Positions 1-5,847 of a stretch of DNA of 10,843 nt are shown one piece after another. The notes under the pieces were generated by a model that was not told the origin of the DNA, did not search any database, and saw only the letters and a program-made list of their open reading frames with translations. The DNA is taken from the NCBI GenBank assembly GCA_046597185.1, contig JBKJLF010000631.1:1-10843 (forward strand). Direction: 5' to 3'. Origin of the DNA: CAMBDR01 sp046597185. Its GTDB lineage: Bacteria > Pseudomonadota > Gammaproteobacteria > Burkholderiales > Burkholderiaceae_D. The translations under genes and the position numbers were made by a program. Position 1 is the stretch's first letter; each line of letters begins with the position of its first letter.

Positions 1-849
1 TTGAAATTTTCGCTTGTCAAACAACAGCAATAAATCAAACGGGTTATACACCGAATCGCCCAGCCAATTGTAGCCATTGTACCAACGGCGCATTTTTGCC
101 CGGTCAAGCCCCGCCAGCTCCGGCGCAAACACAGTATCAATATCGGCCTCGGTGTAACCACACAGGGCAGAATAACGCGGATCAAGGCTGATGTCGTTCA
201 GGTTGTTCAAACCCGAAAACAGATTGACCTTACTGAATTTGGAAACCCCGCTCATCATCACAAAATGAATATCCGCATCGCTCGATTTTAACACCGCATA
301 AAAGTTTTTCAAGGCTTCGCGCATGGCCAGCACGGTGTTGCTTTCGGCGATATTGTCAAGCAGAGGCTTGTCATATTCATCCACCAGCACGACCACGCGT
401 TGCCCATACTTTTGCCGGGTGCGGCGTAAAAGCTCAGCAAATTGGCTGGCGATGCTTTTGCGGCTGCAAGTTACGCCCAAGCGTTCGCGGTTGTCTTCCA
501 GCGTATCCAACATCTTTTCTTCCAGCGCCACACGCGATTCGAGAACGCCATCACCAAAGGTAATCACCACTACCGGGTAGTGCCGCGTCCAGTCCCATTT
601 GTCGGCAATAAACAAACCCTCAAACAGCGCATGGTTGCCTTCAAATAATTCTTTCAGGGTGTCCAGAAATAGGCTTTTGCCAAAACGCCGTGGGCGGGAT
701 AGAAAATAGTACCCGGCCCCACGCGTTAATTGCCATGCGAACGCGGTTTTGTCAACGTAGTAGGCGTTTTGCTCGCGTATTTTGGCAAAAGATGCAATGC
801 CAATCGGCAAAACACGGCGCGTAGTGCTTGAGATTAGAGTTTCTGACAT
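1..849 (-). CDS. AAA-ATPase-like protein (DUF1703 / PD-(D/E)XK-associated family), 3' end missing
   Basis: The minus-strand frame is open from the ATG at 849 to the left edge: 283 codons with no stop, so the gene is cut by the window. The N-terminus carries the family signature LPIGI at residues 14-18, followed by YVDKT at 31-35. Walker A is SRPRRFGKS at 51-59, and Walker B is VVVLVDEYDKPL at 152-163. A sensor-like FVMMSGVSKFS follows at 196-206. This matches the AAA-ATPase_like family (Pfam PF09820), whose full-length members usually carry a PD-(D/E)XK nuclease-like C-terminal domain; that part would lie outside the window. Such genes are often present in many copies per genome and their role is unknown, so a nuclease or mobile-element role is only inference. 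No clear Shine-Dalgarno precedes the ATG. MSETL is the first methionine of the conserved block. The gene diverges from the large exported-protein gene across a 211-bp spacer. Confidence 0.85.
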   Translation of the reverse strand, partial: MSETLISSTTRRVLPIGIASFAKIREQNAYYVDKTAFAWQLTRGAGYYFLSRPRRFGKSLFLDTLKELFEGNHALFEGLFIADKWDWTRHYPVVVITFGDGVLESRVALEEKMLDTLEDNRERLGVTCSRKSIASQFAELLRRTRQKYGQRVVVLVDEYDKPLLDNIAESNTVLAMREALKNFYAVLKSSDADIHFVMMSGVSKFSKVNLFSGLNNLNDISLDPRYSALCGYTEADIDTVFAPELAGLDRAKMRRWYNGYNWLGDSVYNPFDLLLLFDKRKFQ

Positions 850-934
850 GGTTGCAGCATGATTTTGTACTGGAGTGTCGCAAGTATAGCGAAGAAAACG
901 TCAAAAATGGTAGGCTGCACCACAGTAAATTAAC

Positions 935-946
935 TAATCCGGATTA
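935..946. promoter_or_regulatory. Perfect 12-bp palindrome, candidate operator or activator site
   Basis: TAATCCGGATTA is a perfect 12-bp inverted repeat without a spacer. It ends 4 bp before the -35 box of the rightward promoter, and its centre lies about 44 bp upstream of the expected transcription start. That is close to where an activator touching RNA polymerase would bind. It also lies within the upstream region of the divergent ATPase gene. The palindrome is seen directly; a regulatory role is inferred, and no regulator gene is nearby. Confidence 0.35.
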
Positions 947-950
947 TTCT

Positions 951-978
951 TTGACATATCAATTTATTTAGTTATACT
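951..978 (+). promoter_or_regulatory. Near-consensus sigma70 promoter
   Basis: TTGACA at 951-956 is a perfect -35 hexamer. TATACT at 973-978 matches the -10 consensus at five of six positions, and the spacer is 16 bp of AT-rich sequence. The expected transcription start is about 985. This makes a start codon at 986 unlikely and leaves a 5' leader of about 76 nt before the ATG at 1061. It is the strongest promoter I see in the window and probably drives the genes at 1061-4692. Confidence 0.7.
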
Positions 979-1001
979 TTCTCGCTTGACCAACCTTTTC
1001 T

Positions 1002-1064
1002 ATGGATGCGGTTTGGGTGCTTGTTCACAAAGCTGCGCACAAAGCTGCGATATTTCACAAATGA
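1002..1064 (+). CDS. Possible 20-codon leader ORF coupled to the exported-protein gene
   Basis: An ATG at 1002 opens a 20-codon frame beginning MDAVWVLVHK and ending IFHK. Its TGA at 1062-1064 overlaps the ATG at 1061-1063 as ATGA, the classic arrangement for translational coupling. The downstream gene has no visible Shine-Dalgarno of its own, which fits coupling. The leader ORF also lacks a clear ribosome-binding site, so it could be chance. Half of its codons come from a duplicated 12-bp unit, HKAA repeated, at 1026-1049. The peptide has no family resemblance I recognise and is basic, rich in His and Lys. Confidence 0.3.
   Translation: MDAVWVLVHKAAHKAAIFHK
1026..1049 (+). repeat. 12-bp tandem duplication in the 5' leader
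   Basis: The unit CACAAAGCTGCG occurs twice in direct tandem with no mismatch. It lies in the transcribed leader between the promoter and the ATG at 1061. In the leader-ORF frame each unit encodes HKAA. It is one of several 12-bp duplications in this window. Confidence 0.85.
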
Positions 1065-3181
1065 CTACCTCCTCTTCCATCAATGCCACCGTTGTTGTTA
1101 GTGCCATCGATATCGCTGGCAAGCCTTGGTACAACAATTTTACCGAACACCCGACCAGTGTTTCATATGACGGACATCTCGTCGCATTTTCCACCAGTGC
1201 GGCGTTAGAGGCGGGCGATACCAATGGTCAAACGGATGTTTATGTAAAAGACCTCAATACCAATACCACCCGCCGTGCTTCGGTCGCTGCAGATGGTACA
1301 CAAACCAATGGCGCGAGCGGCTCGGTTTCGCTCTCGGCAGATGGGCGCTATCTGGCTTTTACCAGTGACGCCAGTAATTTGGTGGCGGGTGACACCAATC
1401 AAGCCATGGATGTGTTTGTCAAAGACTTGCAAACCGGCACAGTGCGTCTGGTTTCAGGCAATAATGGCAGTAATGGCAGTATTGGCAGTATTGGCAATGC
1501 TGTGAGTAACCAAGCCGTGATTTCGGCTGATGGTCATTTTGTTAGCTTCGTTTCCAGCGCCACCAATTTGGCCTCGGGCACAATTGTCGGGCAGAGTAAT
1601 GTGTATCTGAAAAATTTGGATACGGGCGCGCTCTCGGTCGTCTCCAGTTCCAGCACCGGCACCGTGAGCCAAAGCGCCGCTGCCGGTGACCCGTCGATTT
1701 CGTCCGATGGCCGCTACGTTGCTTTTTCCAGCGCCGCCACGGATTTGATCGCCGACTCCGGCACCAGTGCTTTGCGTACCTATGTGAAAGATACCCAAAC
1801 CGGCGCGATACGCTTTGTTGTTCCGACCGATATTTCTGCCACTAACCCGCAGCTCTCGGCAAACGGGCAGCAAGTGGCATTGAGCACCGTTTTCAATTAT
1901 TCCAGCCTGGATACCAATAGCGCGCTCGATGGCTATTTGCGCAATACACAAACGGGCGATTCGCGGCAAATTTCCCCCTCTGATATACCCGGCAAAAGCC
2001 ATGGCACTGCGACTGAAACCTCGATTTCAGCCGATGCCACACGCGCCGTATTTACGGGTTTGTTTGCTGATTTTGTCGGAAATCAGGATTCAGTCCTTCC
2101 CCAGGTGTATGTGCGTGACCTCAACACAGGCGTTATCGTCAATTTGAGTCAGGCTGTGAATGGCGCTGCTTCGACCATCACGAGTAGTAACCCCATCATT
2201 TCGGGCGACGGCAAGTCAGTCGTGTTTGTGAATAATGCAGCCCAAGCGGGCGCTAACGGGAGCATTGTCAAGGTTGCGCTACCCGATGTCTTGAGCGGCG
2301 TTGTCGGCAATGACAGTTTTGATGATCGTGGTTCAGCAGACCAATCTTTTGGCGGCGGCACGGGGGATGATTTATATGTCGTCAGGAATGCGGCAACTCA
2401 GGTCAATGAAGTAGCAGGGCAGGGTAATGATCGGGTGGTGAGTTTGGTCAATAACTATACCTTGCCGCTGAATGTGGAACAGTTGACCCTGGGTGGCAGT
2501 AGTAGCTTGCACGGCATTGGCAATGTGCAAAATAATATGCTGCGCGGCAATGGTAATAGCAATTTGCTGGAAGGCCTGGATGGCAATGATTCATTCTTGT
2601 ATAGCGGCGGGAATGATACGTTCGATGGCGGCGCAGGTATCGATACGGCTGTGTATCTGACAAGGACGCGGGATGAAGCAACGATAACTCATGGCACAAC
2701 AGGCCGTTTTACTGTGCAGTTATCCGGCCAAACCGGGTCGGATGCTTTGCTGAATATGGAGCGTGTTCAGTTTTTTAATAAAAGCGTGGCACTCGATATT
2801 GACGGTGCCGCTGGCCAGGCTTTCCGTCTGTACCAAGCTGCTTTTGGTCGCGCGCCGGACTTGGCTGGTTTGGGCTATTGGATTAGCCGTATCGATGCGG
2901 GTACGCCTTTGGTCGATGTTTCCAATGGCTTCATTGGCTCAAACGAATTCAAATCTTTGTATGGTGTCAACCCGAACCATACCCAAATTGTGGGTCAGTT
3001 GTATCAAAACGTGCTGCACCGCGCACCTGATGCAGGCGGCGAGGCGTATTGGGTCGGTGTGCTGGACAGTAATCCGGGAGCAGTGCCGGAAGTGTTGAAG
3101 CAGTTTAGCGAAAGCCTTGAAAACAAAACCTTGTTAGTGGGCGCAACACAAAACGGCATTGACTATATTCCCTTTGCCTGA
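1061..3181 (+). CDS. Predicted type I-exported protein: TolB-like beta-propeller, RTX-like region, DUF4214-type C-terminus
   Basis: This is a protein of 706 aa from ATG 1061. The frame stays open to a TTG at 986, but that codon coincides with the expected transcription start and adds a Cys-rich stretch unlike the family. Residues about 25-400 hold six full repeats and one partial repeat of the type S-x-S-x-DGR-x-VAFSS...DVYVKDLxTG. These WD40/TolB-like (PD40) blades would close as a seven-bladed propeller. Residues about 410-565 are rich in Gly, Asp and Asn (GNDSF, GGGTGDD, GNGNSN, GLDGNDSF, GGNDTFDGGAGID), like RTX calcium-binding repeats. Residues about 566-690 match DUF4214, with paired motifs LYQAAFGRAPDLAGLGYW and LYQNVLHRAPDAGGEAYW. 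There is no N-terminal signal peptide. That combination is usual for type I secretion substrates exported through a C-terminal signal. No ABC exporter, membrane-fusion or outer-membrane gene is in the window. The function outside the cell is unknown; surface or calcium-dependent adhesion is a guess. Confidence 0.85.
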   Translation: MTTSSSINATVVVSAIDIAGKPWYNNFTEHPTSVSYDGHLVAFSTSAALEAGDTNGQTDVYVKDLNTNTTRRASVAADGTQTNGASGSVSLSADGRYLAFTSDASNLVAGDTNQAMDVFVKDLQTGTVRLVSGNNGSNGSIGSIGNAVSNQAVISADGHFVSFVSSATNLASGTIVGQSNVYLKNLDTGALSVVSSSSTGTVSQSAAAGDPSISSDGRYVAFSSAATDLIADSGTSALRTYVKDTQTGAIRFVVPTDISATNPQLSANGQQVALSTVFNYSSLDTNSALDGYLRNTQTGDSRQISPSDIPGKSHGTATETSISADATRAVFTGLFADFVGNQDSVLPQVYVRDLNTGVIVNLSQAVNGAASTITSSNPIISGDGKSVVFVNNAAQAGANGSIVKVALPDVLSGVVGNDSFDDRGSADQSFGGGTGDDLYVVRNAATQVNEVAGQGNDRVVSLVNNYTLPLNVEQLTLGGSSSLHGIGNVQNNMLRGNGNSNLLEGLDGNDSFLYSGGNDTFDGGAGIDTAVYLTRTRDEATITHGTTGRFTVQLSGQTGSDALLNMERVQFFNKSVALDIDGAAGQAFRLYQAAFGRAPDLAGLGYWISRIDAGTPLVDVSNGFIGSNEFKSLYGVNPNHTQIVGQLYQNVLHRAPDAGGEAYWVGVLDSNPGAVPEVLKQFSESLENKTLLVGATQNGIDYIPFA
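1457..1501 (+). repeat. 9-bp in-frame tandem array in the propeller gene
   Basis: Five consecutive 9-bp units of the form GGCAGTAAT or GGCAGTATT, with small changes in the first and last, encode GNN-GSN-GSI-GSI-GNA at residues 133-147. The array lies in the loop between the second and third propeller repeats. Copy-number change would lengthen or shorten the loop without a frameshift. Confidence 0.8.
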
Positions 3182-3225
3182 AGTTTCGTGGCTTGATGTT
3201 GGCATAAACAGTGTGGGAGTTGGCG

Positions 3226-3912
3226 ATGAGCGATCAATCAGATAAACCGCAACGCATCGGCATTTTGGTGTTTGATGATTTTGAACCTCTTGATGTTTGG
3301 GGTTTTATCGAAGCATTTTCGATAGCCCGCTTTGAGGGGGACCAGTATGCTGATACCGATCATTTACCCTTTGAAGTGGTACTTATTTCGAATCAGGAAG
3401 GGCAGACGGGTTCGCTCGGTGGGCCACGGCCAGTGAAGAGTTTTAACGGGCCAAGGGTTGCGCCTGATTTGTTTCGCAATCAGGCACTGGATCAGCATTT
3501 TGATGTGTTAATGGTGCCCGGCGGTTGGGGGATTCGATCCATTCTCGCCAGTAGCGAGCGCTTGCATAGCGTGGTGACGTGGTTACGTGCGATGGATGGG
3601 CGGGTCGATCTGGTGGCCTCGGTGTGTACCGGGGCGGCGCTGTTGGCGCGCGCTGGCTTACTGGATAATCAGGCTGCCACCACCAATCAAGCTGCGTTTG
3701 AAATGGTGGCGGCCCAAGGCCCGCTGGTGCATTGGGAGCGCAATGCGCGCTGGGTGGATGCCGGACGCCATGTTACCTCGGCGGGCGTATCGGCGGGCAC
3801 CGATATGGCGTTTTACCTGGTGCAGCGTTTGGCCGGGCAGGCGGTGGCTGAGGCGGCGGCCAAGGCGGCGGAATATAACTGGCAGCGCGATCCTTTGTCA
3901 TCAAGCCAGTAA
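3226..3912 (+). CDS. DJ-1/PfpI-superfamily protein (glutamine-amidotransferase-like fold)
   Basis: This gene encodes a 228-aa cytoplasmic protein with no signal peptide. A GTG at 3211 is also in frame, but GGGAG at 3215-3219 sits 6 bp before the ATG at 3226 and selects that start. The N-terminal strand RIGILVFDDFEPLDVWGFIE (residues 10-29) carries the acidic residues Asp23 and Glu29. VPGGWGIR follows in the middle. The nucleophile elbow is ASVCTGA, with the candidate catalytic cysteine at residue 134. The C-terminal HVTSAGVSAGTDMAFYLVQRLAG is typical of the superfamily. The closest branch I can name is the isonitrile hydratase/AraC-N-terminal-like group, where the Cys and the following Thr are used together. 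Family members also include proteases, chaperones, deglycases and hydratases, so the substrate cannot be assigned. It lies 44 bp downstream of the exported-protein gene and 30 bp upstream of the binding-protein gene, so cotranscription is likely. Confidence 0.85.
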   Translation: MSDQSDKPQRIGILVFDDFEPLDVWGFIEAFSIARFEGDQYADTDHLPFEVVLISNQEGQTGSLGGPRPVKSFNGPRVAPDLFRNQALDQHFDVLMVPGGWGIRSILASSERLHSVVTWLRAMDGRVDLVASVCTGAALLARAGLLDNQAATTNQAAFEMVAAQGPLVHWERNARWVDAGRHVTSAGVSAGTDMAFYLVQRLAGQAVAEAAAKAAEYNWQRDPLSSSQ

Positions 3913-3942
3913 GTTGTGATCATCGATAATTCGGGAGTTCCT

Positions 3943-4692
3943 ATGCGTTATCCATGGCTGGGTTTGGTTTTTGCGCTGGTTCTTGCGCTGGTTCTTGCGC
4001 TGGTTCTTGCGTTAGGTATGGAGGTTTCAGCCCAAACGCTCACGCTGACCACCGAAGATTATCCGCCGTTTAATATCGTCGATGCCAAGACTGGCGTGGT
4101 CACTGGCGTGGCAACTGAAAAAGTTCAAGAGTTAATGCGGCGCGCCGGGGAAAGTTATACCATCGCGCCCTTTCCTTGGAGCCGTGCTTTCCAGATGGGG
4201 CAAAAAATTCCCAATACCTGTGTGTTTTCCACCACGCGCACACCCGAGCGCGAAAGCCTGTTTAAATGGGTGGGGCCACTGGTGAATAATCGCTGGGTCG
4301 TGCTTGCGCGCCTTGGCGATGCAAGGAAGCCAAAAGTATTGGAAGACTTGCGCCCCTTTGTCTTGGGCGGCTACCGCTCGGATGCGGTGGCAGACTATTT
4401 AAAGCTACATGGTTTTAAAGTGGAAGTGGCCCATAGTGATGGCGATAATCCACGTAAATTGCTGGCAGGTCGTTTCGACTTCTGGGCCACGGGTGAGCTG
4501 TCCGGCTGGACCATTTTAAAAAGCCAAGGTCTACAAGACCAATTTGTTCAATTATTCGCCTTTAATCAGACTGAGCTATACCTTGCCTGTCAGAAAGAAA
4601 TGGCGCAAGAGCGGATTGATCGGTTCAATGAAATTTTGAAAGAAATGGAGCGCGATGGCACGGTCGTAGCGATTGAGAAAAAGTATAAGTAG
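3943..4692 (+). CDS. Periplasmic solute-binding protein, family 3-like (amino-acid-type)
   Basis: This gene encodes 249 aa, with a start at ATG 3943 set by GGGAG at 3933-3937; the in-frame GTG at 3916 is less likely. The signal peptide is long: MRYPW, then a hydrophobic core of three ALVL units (residues 11-22), ending VSA at 28-30, a plausible signal-peptidase I site. The mature part starts TLTLTTEDYPPFNI, the usual opening of extracellular solute-binding proteins of the PF00497 type. It continues with PFPWSRAFQM, a pattern common in orphan family-3 binding proteins, and CVFSTTRTPERE. The C-terminal half has LGGYRSDAVADYLKLHG and the closing ...GTVVAIEKKYK. No permease or ATPase gene is adjacent, so it could feed a distant transporter or act as a ligand sensor. 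The ligand is unknown. A 12-bp duplication near the mature N-terminus gives TGVVTGVA. Confidence 0.8.
   Translation: MRYPWLGLVFALVLALVLALVLALGMEVSAQTLTLTTEDYPPFNIVDAKTGVVTGVATEKVQELMRRAGESYTIAPFPWSRAFQMGQKIPNTCVFSTTRTPERESLFKWVGPLVNNRWVVLARLGDARKPKVLEDLRPFVLGGYRSDAVADYLKLHGFKVEVAHSDGDNPRKLLAGRFDFWATGELSGWTILKSQGLQDQFVQLFAFNQTELYLACQKEMAQERIDRFNEILKEMERDGTVVAIEKKYK
3973..4008 (+). repeat. 12-bp tandem array (3 copies) in the signal-peptide core
   Basis: GCGCTGGTTCTT occurs three times exactly in tandem, followed by a partial GCGT and preceded by a decayed copy. Each unit encodes ALVL, so the whole hydrophobic core of the signal peptide is repeat-encoded. Gain or loss of one unit would change the core by four residues without a frameshift and could alter export. 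Confidence 0.9.
4090..4111 (+). repeat. 12-bp-period direct duplication in the binding-protein gene
   Basis: ACTGGCGTGG occurs at 4090-4099 and again at 4102-4111, a period of 12 bp. It encodes TGVV-TGVA near the N-terminus of the mature binding protein. It is a two-copy duplication, seen directly. Confidence 0.7.
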
Positions 4693-5078
4693 GAAAAAGT
4701 GAAATTTGTTGATTGACTTGAGCCAGACATTTCTTCCCCGAAATCAAATTTTCATAAAAATAATCAAAGTAGTTCTCCTCGCCACATTTTCAACTGCCAG
4801 ATGCGATTGTTACCTGATGAGTGGCTATTTTTTGTCAAACTCTGGTAAAAATCTGCACGATTTGATTGCGCGTTTTAATTCCATACGGTAATATAACTCT
4901 TCAATATACAGGCAGAGAATCAAAAGTTCGAAGCGTGTTGTTGTGTTTCTGACTTCCATCATAAAAGGGAAATGGGTCACGAGAAAGGTGATATTGGGCA
5001 CTGATTGGTTAATGTGTCGAATTCTTTTTTATTGTTAATAGGCAATATTATGTTTGCTTTATTTGCTTAGGAGTGCTA
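4693..5078. other. AT-rich intergenic spacer with no supported gene
   Basis: About 386 bp lie between the binding-protein stop and the next start. The stretch is visibly AT-rich compared with the flanking genes. I find no clear intrinsic terminator; GCCAC near 4781 and GTGGC near 4820 could pair, but the stem is only 5 bp with a loop of about 30 nt. A 61-codon frame at 4706-4891 has no ribosome-binding site and no recognisable protein. The last 20 bp hold the strong TAGGAG ribosome-binding site (5068-5073) of the next gene. A promoter for that gene should be here, but only weak hexamers are visible. Confidence 0.5.
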
Positions 5079-5669
5079 ATGAAATTCCCCATTCTTTTTC
5101 TGTTGTGCGGCGTAATCTCTACCGCTCAGGCTGCTGCGCTCGCTGCTGAACCAATTCGTGCTCGTTACACCATCATTGCCGATAATGGTTCCGATGTGGC
5201 CCATCATTCCGCCAATCGTGATACGGCGCAACATTTGCTTGTCACTGCCAACGATCTTTTGCGCAAATCGACACAACTTGCTGAATCGCGCGCCAACAAA
5301 GCCAAAGAGATGCGTCAACATAGTGACGCCTTGGCCGCACTGGAAAAACGTAGCCGGGCCGAATTTGGTAGTCTTGATTCGAAACGGCCGCTCGCGGTAT
5401 GTGGCATGGTGGCGGCAGAGTTAAATAATCATTGGGAAGCCGTCTTGGCCGATGATTTTTCACGCATTGCTCACGCCAAGGATTATTTTAATGAAAGCGT
5501 GGTCACTTGCAAACGCATGTTGGCCAATCCACCCGCTTTGGCGCTCACCGTGGCTGGGCCACCGGGTGGGGCAGGGCCGGGGCAGGGGTGCCGGGAACTA
5601 TATATTTCGGATAAGCAGCAAGCGACCAAGCAATCATTGTGGCAATGCCCACCGCAAATTCGCTTGTAA
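5079..5669 (+). CDS. Small secreted protein of unknown family, four cysteines
   Basis: I do not recognise this 196-aa protein. The start at ATG 5079 is chosen because TAGGAG at 5068-5073 sits 5 bp upstream; the GTG at 5073 overlaps that site. MKFPILFLLCGVISTAQA is a typical Sec signal peptide with a likely cut after residue 18 or 20. There is no lipobox-type cysteine in the correct place, so the product is predicted to be soluble in the periplasm or outside. The mature part is Ala-rich and probably helical from about 45 to 95. Cysteines at 108, 144, 171 and 190 could form two disulfides. Residues 150-171 are Pro/Gly-rich (PPGGAGPGQGC), a likely flexible linker before a short C-terminal segment. 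It stands alone between a long spacer and rmuC, so context gives no clue to its role. Confidence 0.65.
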   Translation: MKFPILFLLCGVISTAQAAALAAEPIRARYTIIADNGSDVAHHSANRDTAQHLLVTANDLLRKSTQLAESRANKAKEMRQHSDALAALEKRSRAEFGSLDSKRPLAVCGMVAAELNNHWEAVLADDFSRIAHAKDYFNESVVTCKRMLANPPALALTVAGPPGGAGPGQGCRELYISDKQQATKQSLWQCPPQIRL

Positions 5670-5847
5670 AAAAACTACCCCTCGATTTTAGTCACGCAGT
5701 TTTAATCAGCGCGGCATCCCATTCTCCCAGGCATGGCACAGGTCTTGAGGCCCGCGCTGTGCTTGGTCTGCCTGCTCTGCCTGTCCTGTCTGTATCCGCA
5801 CTTGCTTATGTTATGCTCTGGGTTTGCTTTCCCTCTCCCGATTTCTC

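Noticed and set aside
883..904. TATACT with TTGACG upstream as a promoter for the leftward ATPase gene
   Set aside because: The spacing between the hexamers is only 10 bp, too short for sigma70. The -10-like box alone is not enough.
986..1060. Upstream TTG start giving a 25-residue Cys-rich N-terminus on the exported protein
   Set aside because: The codon coincides with the expected transcription start of the TTGACA/TATACT promoter, has no ribosome-binding site, and the added residues (SQSCAQSC) come from a 12-bp duplication that reads equally well in the leader-ORF frame.
1454..2002. 182-codon minus-strand frame opposite the propeller gene
   Set aside because: It mirrors the repetitive propeller codons and has no family resemblance or ribosome-binding site.
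4781..4835. GCCAC...GTGGC followed by a T-run as a terminator
   Set aside because: The stem is only 5 bp with a loop of about 30 nt, so it would not be a stable intrinsic terminator.
4706..4891. 61-codon plus-strand frame in the AT-rich spacer
   Set aside because: No ribosome-binding site, no recognisable protein features, and AT-rich sequence makes such frames common by chance.
5789..5817. TGTTATGCT as an extended -10 promoter for rmuC
   Set aside because: Only four of six -10 positions match and no -35 hexamer lies at a proper distance, so the support is too weak to list.
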